A stretch of DNA of 54,978 bases, taken from a virus. A model generated the notes under the pieces. The model was not told the origin of the DNA and searched no databases. It saw only the letters and a list, made by a program, of their open reading frames with translations. Location of the stretch: positions 1-54,978 of IMG/VR virus record IMGVR_UViG_3300027963_000094, one strand, 5' to 3'. Within the stretch, counting starts at the first letter, position 1; every line of letters begins with the position of its first letter. The translations under genes and the position numbers were made by a program. This document shows positions 1 to 7,290 of this stretch, in pieces.

Positions 1-154
1 GCAGAAGAACCGTTGTAGGAAGTTCCAGTAAGTCCAGTGCCAATGGTCAAAGCATTTGTGGCTGTGGCAGTAACTGTAATTGACCCACCTAAACTTACAG
101 GCGACCCGTTGATTGTGACTGCGCTATTTGTTAATGACGCATTTGCAATGTTAG
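1..154. repeat. Left copy of 154-bp terminal redundancy
   Basis: The first 154 bases are repeated at 54825-54978 with a single difference (G at 28, A at 54852). The repeat lies inside a fibre gene and keeps its frame, so it is best read as assembly overlap of a circular or permuted genome rather than a functional terminal repeat. The difference changes Thr to Ile in the fibre. Confidence 0.9.
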
Positions 155-1283
155 TCAGCGTGTTGCTTGCACCGCTGATCGTCTTATTTGTAAGAGTTTG
201 CGTTCCAGTCAGCGTTGCAACTGTTGAATCAATTGCAATTGTTACTGCAGCAGAACCATTGTAAGAAGTACCTGTAAGTCCTGTGCTAATTGTCAGTGCA
301 TTTGGTGATGCCGCTGTAATAGTACCTGCAGCGCCAAGGGCAACCGTGACGCCATTGTAAGTTACTGAACTGTTTGTTAAACCCGCGTTAGGGATAGTAG
401 CTACTGCAGTAAGAGCGCTTGTGCCATTACCAAACACATAGCCAGTCAAAGTACCTGTTCCTGTACCACCACTTACAACATTAAGCGTACCGCCTAGAAC
501 AATTGCGCCACTTGTAGGAACTGCAGGCGTTAACCCTGTAGACGCGCCACTAAACGATGTCACTCCACCAGCAAGAGAGAACTGTCGCCATATGCCTGAA
601 GAGAAACCATCAAATGTTGAAGTAGTTGTGTTGAATCTAAACTGGCCTTCAGCGCCAACGGGTTGCTGACCTGTTGTGCCTGACACTACAGTCATTGCGC
701 CTGTACCCGGAAGTACTACGTTATCTGCAATAGTTAATGTAGGGTCACCTGCGCCATTACCATTGACAACGCTAATCTGATTAGCAGTACCTGTGATTTG
801 ACGGCCTGCAATCGTAGTCCCACCAACAATTGCCAACATGCCCGTGCCTGACGCGTTTGCAATAGCCGCAGCAATGCCAGTCAACGAAAATGTAGGATTC
901 CCAGAAACACCATTACCATCTGCAACAGTAATACCGTTTCCTGTCGTTGACAATGTTCTAGGCACCACAGTGGAGCCGCCCGTCTTAACAATGATGCCGT
1001 TGCCTGCAGACTCTAAACTGCCAGACGCGCCATTTAATGTTATTTGCAACGTTGACTGAGCACCGCCATCAACTAAACCTATGCCTGTGCCGCCTGATAG
1101 CGCACGACTGTTAGCTAGTTGTGGAGTCTGATTGACCGTTAAATAAGTATACGGTTGACTTGGCGATGCAGCAATGGCGCCTGTAGTCGTCTTAACCGTA
1201 ACACCATTTTGAACAATAGGCACCGACTCGGTGCCTGTGATTGCACCAGCTGCTGGTAGTTGCGTAATTTGTATATTGGCCAT
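1..1283 (-). CDS. Tail fibre protein, N-terminal part (continues at 54824 across the map junction)
   Basis: This frame opens with ATG at 1283 (MANIQITQLPAAG) and is still open at base 1. Joined to 54824-53666 in the same frame it gives 2442 nt, or 813 residues. The protein is rich in Gly, Thr, Ser, Asn and Ala, with short beta-strand repeats such as LTGTQTLTNKTISG and SLTNSAVTINGSPVSLGG, as is usual for trimeric phage fibres. The first ~30 residues resemble the head-proximal end of other phage fibres (TQLPAAGAITGTESVPIVQ). No enzymatic motif is seen. The start sits next to the stop of the Cys-rich gene upstream (TAATATG), which suggests coupled translation. Fibre is a call from composition and position, and the receptor is unknown. 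Confidence 0.8.
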   Translation of the reverse strand, partial: MANIQITQLPAAGAITGTESVPIVQNGVTVKTTTGAIAASPSQPYTYLTVNQTPQLANSRALSGGTGIGLVDGGAQSTLQITLNGASGSLESAGNGIIVKTGGSTVVPRTLSTTGNGITVADGNGVSGNPTFSLTGIAAAIANASGTGMLAIVGGTTIAGRQITGTANQISVVNGNGAGDPTLTIADNVVLPGTGAMTVVSGTTGQQPVGAEGQFRFNTTTSTFDGFSSGIWRQFSLAGGVTSFSGASTGLTPAVPTSGAIVLGGTLNVVSGGTGTGTLTGYVFGNGTSALTAVATIPNAGLTNSSVTYNGVTVALGAAGTITAASPNALTISTGLTGTSYNGSAAVTIAIDSTVATLTGTQTLTNKTISGASNTLTNIANASLTNSAVTINGSPVSLGGSITVTATATNALTIGTGLTGTSYNGSS

Positions 1284-1284
1284 A

Positions 1285-1620
1285 TTACGGACTCAGGTTA
1301 TCAAGGTTGCCATTGGTCTCTGGATCATCGGTATTCTGCTCCGGAGAAATGTTGTACGTATTATAAGGCCCAGTAATCAACGAGTCTTGGTTTGCAGCTA
1401 CACTGACATCAGGCCTTGGAAATCTAAGTGCAATCTTTTCAGGCTGCCGCGCTGGTAAACGGTATGGGTCAAACTGATCTCTGCAGCCATGATCACAGAC
1501 TTTTAAGCCCGGATTATTGCCGTCAGGCATCAATTCAACATACGCTCGCTTCATGTGACACCTGTCACAAATTGCAATACTTAATACCGCATTGCCAAGA
1601 GTATCAAGCGTACGTGGCAT
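1285..1620 (-). CDS. Small Cys-rich (zinc-ribbon-like) phage protein
   Basis: This 111-residue protein has CDRC at residues 18-21 and CDHGC at about 42-46, a likely four-ligand zinc site. A DPYRLPARQPEK stretch and then a FPRPD segment follow. I recall this pattern (CxxC, short loop, Cys pair, DPYRLP, PRPD) from uncharacterised phage proteins encoded between head-tail adaptors and fibres. The ATG at 1620 is preceded by a GAGG ribosome-binding sequence, and the gene ends two bases before the fibre start. Its role is unknown. A structural zinc-binding protein of the tail or fibre attachment region fits the location, but that is inference. Confidence 0.7.
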   Translation of the reverse strand: MPRTLDTLGNAVLSIAICDRCHMKRAYVELMPDGNNPGLKVCDHGCRDQFDPYRLPARQPEKIALRFPRPDVSVAANQDSLITGPYNTYNISPEQNTDDPETNGNLDNLSP

Positions 1621-1622
1621 AC

Positions 1623-2681
1623 TTACCTCGTATAGTAACTAATATTAGGAGCAAAGTAAATCGGACTCTTGTCTCGTTCCTCTTGCTCAGCAATATTCCA
1701 ATACTTTTCAGCTTGCCCTTCAAGGTAAGAGATACGATCCCCTTGAACTGTAGGTAGCTCCATGGCCATCTGATGCGCAAGCATATTCTGAATGGCCAGA
1801 TACCATCTCTGAGGAATTTCTATCTCACCTGATAAATCACCTACATCCTGAATTTGCCGATGTCTCCAGACCACGATTTGTGGAGCGTATGACGACGGTG
1901 CAGGCCAAAGATACATTGCAGGCTGCGGAATGTTACGGTCAAACCAAAATTGCAACGGGTAAGCGCTAGTAAAATTCTTGTTAGGCAGGTTTGTGTAGTC
2001 ATCACGATTCAAACGTGCAAGTGGAATTTCCGTGGCATTTGAGCCAAAAACCACCTGATAAACACCCATATTAGAGCCTGCTGTTTGCAAGATTCTCCAA
2101 TACGGCGTGCTTGCTGAAGGCTCTAAATCATAGTAGATCCATGTGCCTGCAACCCAAGTAACTGCTCCGGGCGCGTAAACCGTTGTCCAAGTCGTGCCAT
2201 TGGTAGAAGACTGAATTAAGAGGGTCACTGAGCCGGATATTGCCGGTAGTATACCCACGGTCCCCATGTAGATGTCATTTCCAGACCCGTTGTTGATACC
2301 AATAAAGCCCGTGTTAGTGGTTAACTGGCAAATATTGGTGTATATACCATCAAAAGCGTTGGCTGCAACGCCAGAAGAACTGTTTGCGCCAGTGTTATTT
2401 GCAGTAACTGTTCGGTAATTAGAATTCAAAACATCTACCGTGCCTGTTGGCAGATAGTAAACATACTTGTCGGGATTAAGACCTATGACTGTCTTGTCAA
2501 TACACCAGTATTGAATGCCGCGATTTGCAAGATTAGAAAGCAAGTAGTAAAGACTATCCTTAGATGCCGATACTTGCTCATTGGTTAATTCTTCAGCCAG
2601 CTTTCCGGCACGACGCGCGCCATGATCAATCAGATTTTGAACCGTGATTGTTGTTTGGCCAACTGTTCCACTAGTGCTCAT
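1623..2681 (-). CDS. Head-tail adaptor (P22 gp4-like) with inserted beta domain
   Basis: This 352-residue protein has flanks that look like a podovirus head-tail connector subunit. The N-terminus (residues ~10-60) is helical with the DSLYYLLSNLANRGIQYW signature. The C-terminus (~235-352) has RDDYTNLPNKNFTSAYP, a proline-rich strand region, and helices (IPQRWYLAIQNMLAHQMAM) ending in EKYWNIAEQEERDKSPI. Between them, at ~90-220, is a Gly/Thr/Asn-rich stretch that looks like a galactose-binding or jelly-roll insertion (SSTNGTTWTTVYAPGAVTW, YWRILQTAGSNMGVYQV). Such proteins form the ring beneath the portal. A second, shorter adaptor candidate lies at 47397-48032. The assignment is from motif memory and context, with good confidence for the family and less for the insertion. 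Confidence 0.7.
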   Translation of the reverse strand: MSTSGTVGQTTITVQNLIDHGARRAGKLAEELTNEQVSASKDSLYYLLSNLANRGIQYWCIDKTVIGLNPDKYVYYLPTGTVDVLNSNYRTVTANNTGANSSSGVAANAFDGIYTNICQLTTNTGFIGINNGSGNDIYMGTVGILPAISGSVTLLIQSSTNGTTWTTVYAPGAVTWVAGTWIYYDLEPSASTPYWRILQTAGSNMGVYQVVFGSNATEIPLARLNRDDYTNLPNKNFTSAYPLQFWFDRNIPQPAMYLWPAPSSYAPQIVVWRHRQIQDVGDLSGEIEIPQRWYLAIQNMLAHQMAMELPTVQGDRISYLEGQAEKYWNIAEQEERDKSPIYFAPNISYYTR

Positions 2682-2684
2682 ACA

Positions 2685-3230
2685 TTACCACCCAGGACAA
2701 TTCCAACGTTTAAGAGATGCGGCCTTACGAGTAAGCTCGCCTTTTTCATCGCGCTTAGGCCCCGGCATTCCAGACATTCTAGCACAGAATGAATCCTTAC
2801 GACCTTGATCAGCTTTTGTTTTTGGGTTAGGCGCAGGAGCTTTAAGATTAGAGCCAGTTGCACGATTAAACTTATCACGGCCTTTTTTCGTTAATCCGGC
2901 GCCTTGACTTGTAGGTAGCTTCTCACCACGAGAGACCGAGAGTCTAGGGTCACCGCCATCTTTCATTTTGGCTGTTTTGGCTGACTGCTTAAAGTCTTCA
3001 GCCGTTGGCGCGCCTTTGCTACCCACTCTGCGCATTTTCTCCCCAGAGCCTTCAGCGATTCTTTCACGTTTTGCATGAATGTTGGCATATAAACCGCCTT
3101 CTTTAAATTTCTTGCCTTTATCAGCCTTGACAAACTCTTTGCCAACTTTTTGCGGCACACCACCAAAGCCATCTTTTGTATGCGCGGCGGCTTGCATTAA
3201 ACGATGCTGAGCTGGTGATTTGCTTGGCAT
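2685..3230 (-). CDS. Conserved basic phage virion-region protein (RMSGM family)
   Basis: This 181-residue protein is very Lys/Arg-rich. It begins MPSKSPAQHRLMQAAA, a start common to small phage structural-cluster proteins. Its C-terminal half carries a conserved block: GLTKKGRDKFNRATGSNLK, then RKDSFCARMSGM, then TRKAASLKRWNC. I recall this block from podovirus and myovirus head-region proteins with DUF annotations (possibly DUF6321, not certain). It contains two Gly-Gly motifs (FKEGGLYAN and MKDGG) like those in four other virion-cluster proteins here. It starts at ATG 3230 and ends 3 bp before the adaptor start. High basicity suggests contact with packaged DNA or RNA, but the function is unknown. 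Confidence 0.7.
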   Translation of the reverse strand: MPSKSPAQHRLMQAAAHTKDGFGGVPQKVGKEFVKADKGKKFKEGGLYANIHAKRERIAEGSGEKMRRVGSKGAPTAEDFKQSAKTAKMKDGGDPRLSVSRGEKLPTSQGAGLTKKGRDKFNRATGSNLKAPAPNPKTKADQGRKDSFCARMSGMPGPKRDEKGELTRKAASLKRWNCPGW

Positions 3231-3232
3231 AA

Positions 3233-3637
3233 TTAGTTATACCCTTTGACCATTTCCAAAATGCACCAGTATGTGTCACCAGAAGATGCATCAGCAGTGC
3301 TAAACATAATGTCGCCAGTAACACCCGTACCGCCGTTGTTGGTAATACCACCAAAGCCTGACATGTCAAGCATTTGCGTTGCACCGGGCGAGGACAAAAA
3401 GAACGGCACATCTGTTGTGGCGTCCCAATACATTCTGACTTCCATGCCATGGTTGGCAATGTAGATTTTATTGACTGTAACTCTGGTGCAAGTTTGACCC
3501 GACGCGCTTGGCGTTAATGCAGAAACATCTACTTTTAAAACTGCAGATTCACCAGTGCCATCACTGATGTTTGTAAATTTCATGATGACCATGCGCTCAC
3601 CATCGATAAGCGTCTGGCTCGTAACCGAATCAGCCAT
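3233..3637 (-). CDS. Small structural protein, unknown
   Basis: This protein has 134 residues from ATG 3637 (MADSVTSQTLIDG). That start is preceded by GGAG at the right spacing and is preferred over an upstream TTG at 3649. The sequence reads as a small all-beta protein: RMVIMKFTNISDGTG, VTVNKIYIANHGMEVRMYWD, then a Gly-rich loop and DTYWCILEMVKGYN at the C-terminus. I recall similar proteins next to major capsid genes in environmental phages, with no assigned function. It follows a UUCG-loop terminator, so it may be expressed at a lower or separately tuned level. A decoration or minor head protein is a guess from location. Confidence 0.65.
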   Translation of the reverse strand: MADSVTSQTLIDGERMVIMKFTNISDGTGESAVLKVDVSALTPSASGQTCTRVTVNKIYIANHGMEVRMYWDATTDVPFFLSSPGATQMLDMSGFGGITNNGGTGVTGDIMFSTADASSGDTYWCILEMVKGYN

Positions 3638-3659
3638 ATTTTTCTCCAATTAAAAGGAA

Positions 3660-3673
3660 GGGGCCGAAGCCCC
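3660..3673 (-). terminator. Rho-independent terminator with UUCG loop
   Basis: On the minus strand GGGGC (3673-3669), TTCG and GCCCC (3664-3660) form a C(UUCG)G-capped hairpin. It is followed by TTCCTTTTAATT. It lies between the stop at 3682 and the ATG at 3637, so it could attenuate transcription leaving the capsid cluster. Confidence 0.7.
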
Positions 3674-3681
3674 GACCTTGA

Positions 3682-4146
3682 TTAGCAAGAACCGCCGTAA
3701 GCTTTTTTCATCTTACCACCGGTTTTGTACTTTTGAATTACGCCACCTGTAGCGTACTTCTCAATTACTCCACCAGTTTTCAGACCTTTATGAGCTTTAG
3801 ACGCAGACTTATCTGCATGAGACTTAAGATCGCCCTTAATGCCTTTAATAGCTGACATCTCAGCTTTGTGCATCTTAGGAGACTCTACCTCACCGCCCTT
3901 TTTACGCATCATTGGCGCAGGCATTGCACCAGTTTCCATACGAGTGGGGATACCACCCATACCGATACCGCGCTTAGGCATGGCAGGCGCCATACCACGG
4001 CGAGCAGCCATAGGCGCACCACGTGCAGAAGCTTTTTCAGGGATAATTCCACCCATAGCTTTCTTTACTGCGCCGCCTTTTTTAAGCTTCAGTTCAACTG
4101 AAGGCTCAGTGGTCATCATCTTAGGCATTGGTTTAAATTGACCCAT
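3682..4146 (-). CDS. Lys/Gly-rich virion-cluster protein with repeated KxGG motifs
   Basis: This protein has 154 residues from ATG 4146 (MGQFKPMPKMMTTEPSVE). The start is preceded by AAGGGG and preferred over the longer frame from 4212. It is low-complexity and very basic, with Met/Pro/Ala/Gly-rich middle segments. It has at least seven short motifs of the form K-x-GG or Y-x-x-GG, including KKGGAVKKAMGG, RKKGGEVE, KTGGVIEKYATGG and QKYKTGGKMKKAYGG at the C-terminus. The same motif occurs once or twice in four other proteins of the structural clusters. No known domain is recognised. It sits between two structural genes, so a virion-associated, perhaps DNA-binding or scaffold-interacting, role is likely but unproven. 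Confidence 0.65.
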   Translation of the reverse strand: MGQFKPMPKMMTTEPSVELKLKKGGAVKKAMGGIIPEKASARGAPMAARRGMAPAMPKRGIGMGGIPTRMETGAMPAPMMRKKGGEVESPKMHKAEMSAIKGIKGDLKSHADKSASKAHKGLKTGGVIEKYATGGVIQKYKTGGKMKKAYGGSC

Positions 4147-4156
4147 GTCGTTCCCC

Positions 4157-5134
4157 TTAGGCTTGTGTGACGCCAAATGCGCCAACACGAGTTGCATTTG
4201 GACCTGCCGCAATTGCTGGCAGGGCTATTCCCATTACAAGACGCTTGATACCGTCACAAGCAGACGAGGGCAAATAAGTACCCCTCACATCACCAGTGGT
4301 TGTGGTTGCTGTGGCGGTAGCGGCAACAGTCATAGTTCCAGCATCTTCAGCCAAAGTATTGTCCCAACCAGCGCGGGTAACGTAGCCTCTATCAATGATA
4401 CGCAATGGTGCGCCCAAGATGTCGGTTGTACCTACCGCAACAGTTACCACACTTCCGCCAGAAGCAGTGACACTAGAGATCTGGTAGAAGGCTTTTTTAC
4501 CATTAACAGTTGTTGATGCCACTGTTCCTGTTGCAATCACCTCGCTCATGGCTTGACCGTAGTAGTCGTAACCAGAAACAGTAATGTTGACGGAAGTTGG
4601 AGTACCAGCACCAGTGGTTGTAGAAACCGCACGAGGGCAGTCAAGTTGCAAGCCTGTTGCACCGCCTGTAATTGTGGCGGATGTAACACCAGCACCTGCG
4701 GCAAGCGTGAGCGTGGTAGCAGTTGTGATGACAGCGGCGACAATGTTGGTTGTCAGCTTTGCTTGTGGTACAGCGTCCCAAACGTAGAGGCGACCCAATG
4801 GGCCAACACCTGTGCTCATTGGCGATGGGTTTTGCAACAAAGCATTACCTGAGCCAATAATTGTGGCGCTTGCCACAGTCTGTGAAGCACTTACGGTGTA
4901 AGTACCAGTACCACCTGTACCCGTGCCAAAAGCAGTAATGTAGGTACCATTAGTAAGCGACGTTGAACTGTCAATGAACATACCCACAGTAATTGGGTCA
5001 CCCGAAAGCATGGCGGTGACGGTCAATGTGGTGGTAGCAATTGAGCCAGTAAAGGTTGCAACAGCAGGGTAGGCGTCCGCACCTTGATAGGTAATGGCAG
5101 AGCCTAGAAAAAGATCATCTGAAAACTGGGGCAT
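4157..5134 (-). CDS. Structural protein, Thr/Ala/Gly-rich (capsid-associated)
   Basis: This protein has 325 residues from ATG 5134 ([18 protein letters not shown]). That start has AAGGAG seven bases upstream, and the alternative start at 5161 has none. The sequence is almost entirely short beta strands rich in Thr, Val, Ala and Gly. An Ig-like or beta-sandwich repeat is plausible in residues 20-100 ([20 protein letters not shown]). The C-terminal half contains [18 protein letters not shown] and a conserved-looking [19 protein letters not shown]. It follows the major capsid gene and its terminator, a position often held by head decoration or head-fibre proteins. The exact role is unknown. Confidence 0.65.
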   Translation of the reverse strand: MPQFSDDLFLGSAITYQGADAYPAVATFTGSIATTTLTVTAMLSGDPITVGMFIDSSTSLTNGTYITAFGTGTGGTGTYTVSASQTVASATIIGSGNALLQNPSPMSTGVGPLGRLYVWDAVPQAKLTTNIVAAVITTATTLTLAAGAGVTSATITGGATGLQLDCPRAVSTTTGAGTPTSVNITVSGYDYYGQAMSEVIATGTVASTTVNGKKAFYQISSVTASGGSVVTVAVGTTDILGAPLRIIDRGYVTRAGWDNTLAEDAGTMTVAATATATTTTGDVRGTYLPSSACDGIKRLVMGIALPAIAAGPNATRVGAFGVTQA

Positions 5135-5175
5135 GGTCTGCTCCTTGAAAAGTTTGACCAAACATTAAGAAAAGA

Positions 5176-5195
5176 GGCAGGAGTTTATTCCTGCC
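5176..5195 (-). terminator. Rho-independent terminator after the major capsid gene
   Basis: On the minus strand GGCAGGA (5195-5189), a six-base loop and TCCTGCC (5182-5176) form a 7-bp GC-rich stem followed by TCTTTTCTT. It lies 12 bp after the capsid stop. It probably separates very strong capsid expression from the downstream structural genes. Confidence 0.8.
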
Positions 5196-5206
5196 CCCAC
5201 TTGGGT

Positions 5207-6121
5207 TTAGACGCCGGGTGTACCGTACATTGAGCGCCAGTCAGTCCAACCAAGGTCATAACGCTCGGTGGCCTTATAACGCATTGAGTCGGTCTCAAAG
5301 TCGCCTTCCATGGTCTTTTCCAAGCCACGGCGCATCATCAACTTCATGCCTTCAGGTGCATCAGTCTGAACCCACCACGCTGTGGCAGATGTCAAACGGG
5401 AGATAACTGAAGCGCCTTCAGGCATCAGACCAATTGATTTAATTGGGTTGATGTCATTGTTGGCTGTGCCAGCACGAAGAACAGATTTCAGCAAAACTTC
5501 AGCTTGGAAGACATTACCGGGAGCAACCACTAACTTCAGAGGTTGCAAGCGGATCTTCTTGCCGTTGTTGTCTACTGCTTGACGAACTTGGATCAGCATC
5601 TGCTCCAAGGAAGTCTGGCTTAAGTTAGCAGCTGTGTTCAGCAAGTTACTTGCTGTACCGCTAACCAGTGGGTGCGTAGAAGCATTTAACTGAACGCCGT
5701 CGCCACCAGCATATGCCGAGTTAAACGCTTGGTTCATCACGTTGGCAGCCAATGTCTCTTTAGTTTCCACCAAAGATTGAGCCAAGTGCTTAGCGTAAAC
5801 TTGACCGATACGGATGTGGTCGCCGTCTTCAACCAATACCTTAGTCAATGCGAAGGCTAAGCCATACACATTGTAGAGGTAACGCTTGAGGAACAGCACG
5901 CCACCTTGTTGGTAAGCAACAGGGCTGCCGTCAGGCAACTGAGGTGCTGCACCAAAGCCGTACAAGACAGGCTCTTCGTGGTAGTTACGTGGAATACCTT
6001 GTTGTTCACGGAAAACCGTGGACCATTCGTCCGAACGTTGATCGTAGACACCGTCGAAACATTCATTAAGAATTGGTTCGACGATGCTACGAAAGTCGGT
6101 ACTGCGCATTGGAGCTGCCAT
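5207..6121 (-). CDS. Major capsid protein (HK97 fold)
   Basis: This 304-residue protein has features of a podovirus major capsid protein. It has an N-terminal region with DEWSTVFREQQGIPRN, an E-loop/P-domain stretch around DGDHIRIGQVYAKHLAQSLVE and LAANVMNQAF, and a central LVVAPGNVFQAEVLLKSVLRAG. A C-terminal A-domain has TSATAWWVQTDAPEGMKLM, YKATERYDLGWTDWRSMYG. The pattern resembles Mu gpT-like and environmental podovirus capsids. There is no obvious N-terminal scaffold (delta) domain, and a separate scaffold gene lies at 7291-8283. The start at 6121 has one of the strongest ribosome-binding sites in the window (AAGGAGGGAG), and a terminator follows, both fitting a highly expressed capsid gene. 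Confidence 0.88.
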   Translation of the reverse strand: MAAPMRSTDFRSIVEPILNECFDGVYDQRSDEWSTVFREQQGIPRNYHEEPVLYGFGAAPQLPDGSPVAYQQGGVLFLKRYLYNVYGLAFALTKVLVEDGDHIRIGQVYAKHLAQSLVETKETLAANVMNQAFNSAYAGGDGVQLNASTHPLVSGTASNLLNTAANLSQTSLEQMLIQVRQAVDNNGKKIRLQPLKLVVAPGNVFQAEVLLKSVLRAGTANNDINPIKSIGLMPEGASVISRLTSATAWWVQTDAPEGMKLMMRRGLEKTMEGDFETDSMRYKATERYDLGWTDWRSMYGTPGV

Positions 6122-6136
6122 GGTTCACTCCCTCCT

Positions 6137-6709
6137 TTAAACTGCAACAACGGACGCATTGAACTGCGACTCGTTGATAGTTACGCGCACAATCGTGTAC
6201 GCATCGCCCCAAGCATTGTCAGGGTACGGAGCTAAGTCACGGATCAACATCTGTGCGCTATTACCAGCGCCAACCAATGTGGTTGACAAGGTGCAAGCAG
6301 ACAAACCAGTTGTGGTTGAACCAGCAGTGGTGTTGCTCAAATCAGCCATGTCACCCACGGATGTTTGCGCTAACGAACCAGCAGCTTGAATCTCATACAC
6401 AATGTTAGGATCGTTGTAATAGTATGCAACGCATGAGCCAGCAGTATACGCAGTATTTGCTGGCCAATTGTTAGATACACGTGCACGACCTGTACTGTCA
6501 GTAAACTGCACGCCAGCAAAGGCGCCTTGGAATGAATCCCCAGCAGCAGCGACGACAATATTACCTGAAGTGTTCAACTTTACGGGTTGACCCTTTAAGA
6601 TGGCCGTGTTATAGGCAGAAGCGATGCCGTCAGCCAGCGTCACAGCGCGATCTAACCCTGAGGGATGATACGCGGGACGAAGACCAAACGGCGCATTAGT
6701 TGCACTCAT
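6137..6709 (-). CDS. Capsid-associated structural protein (decoration-type)
   Basis: This 190-residue protein begins MSATNAPFGLRPAYHPSG, a start I recall from phage proteins encoded just before the major capsid gene. It has a beta-rich body with a KGQPVKLNTSGNIVVAAAGD segment, then a FAGVQFTDSTGRARVSN region and an aromatic AYYYNDPNIVYEIQAAG. Small capsid decoration proteins have this order of strands. It has a GAAAGGA ribosome-binding site before ATG 6709 and lies 15 bp upstream of the capsid start, so the two are likely co-transcribed. Decoration or cement protein is an inference from family memory and neighbourhood. Confidence 0.65.
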   Translation of the reverse strand: MSATNAPFGLRPAYHPSGLDRAVTLADGIASAYNTAILKGQPVKLNTSGNIVVAAAGDSFQGAFAGVQFTDSTGRARVSNNWPANTAYTAGSCVAYYYNDPNIVYEIQAAGSLAQTSVGDMADLSNTTAGSTTTGLSACTLSTTLVGAGNSAQMLIRDLAPYPDNAWGDAYTIVRVTINESQFNASVVAV

Positions 6710-6751
6710 GATTGAGTCCTTTCAAATATTGAAATAAAAACTTTGTCATGT

Positions 6752-7288
6752 TTACTCAAAAACAGGACGGGGTTTAACTTTTGCATCGAAACCTGTGCCA
6801 TTGCCTTCAATAGTGACCAATGTCTTGCCATTGCTATCACGTTCACCCAGCAATTGTTCTTGTTGAATCTTAATCTTCTGTTGCTCTTCCATAGGAGCAA
6901 GATGATGAAGTTCATACATAAGTTCTTGATAAATGTCCATAGGCAATTTATACAAAAGCATCTCATTACAAGCAACAAAACCGGTGTGTTCGCCAGCTTT
7001 CACCTTCAAATGCTCAAAGCCGGGTAATTCTTCGGCTTTTACTGGTTCGTAGCCCAGTCGCATACGCTTGTGAATTGGGTCATATTGGTTGGTAGAAGAC
7101 AACCAGCATAGGTGGTATCCCGGTATCTCGGGAGGGGTCGGAAGCGCTTCTTGAAGCCACTCCGAGCGGAACATCCTACGACGTTCCTCGGAAGAAACAA
7201 ATTTTTCTTCAGGTGCAGCGCGTGATTCATCTTGCGATGCACGATTCTCACGTCCTGCGTTGGTGTTCTTTTTAATACGATCGTCCAT
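6752..7288 (-). CDS. Conserved phage capsid-cluster protein, unknown
   Basis: This 178-residue protein has a charged N-terminus (MDDRIKKNTNAGRENR), then WLQEALPTPPEIPGYHLCWL, and a central PIHKRMRLGYEPVKAEELPG. A helical C-terminal half follows with MDIYQELMYELHHLAPMEEQ. The PGYHLCWLSSTN and RMRLGYEPV blocks are recognisable from environmental phage genomes, where the gene lies between scaffold and capsid. It starts at ATG 7288, directly after the scaffold stop, so expression is coupled to scaffold. It may assist assembly or contact the scaffold. No catalytic motif is visible. Confidence 0.65.
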   Translation of the reverse strand: MDDRIKKNTNAGRENRASQDESRAAPEEKFVSSEERRRMFRSEWLQEALPTPPEIPGYHLCWLSSTNQYDPIHKRMRLGYEPVKAEELPGFEHLKVKAGEHTGFVACNEMLLYKLPMDIYQELMYELHHLAPMEEQQKIKIQQEQLLGERDSNGKTLVTIEGNGTGFDAKVKPRPVFE

Positions 7289-7290
7289 GA

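Noticed and set aside
1-154. T7-like direct terminal repeat
   Set aside because: The repeat lies inside a fibre gene, keeps its frame and has one mismatch. A true terminal repeat would break the gene.
6060-6100. tRNA T-arm-like GGTTCGACGATGC
   Set aside because: It lies in the capsid coding frame and no acceptor or anticodon stem could be built.
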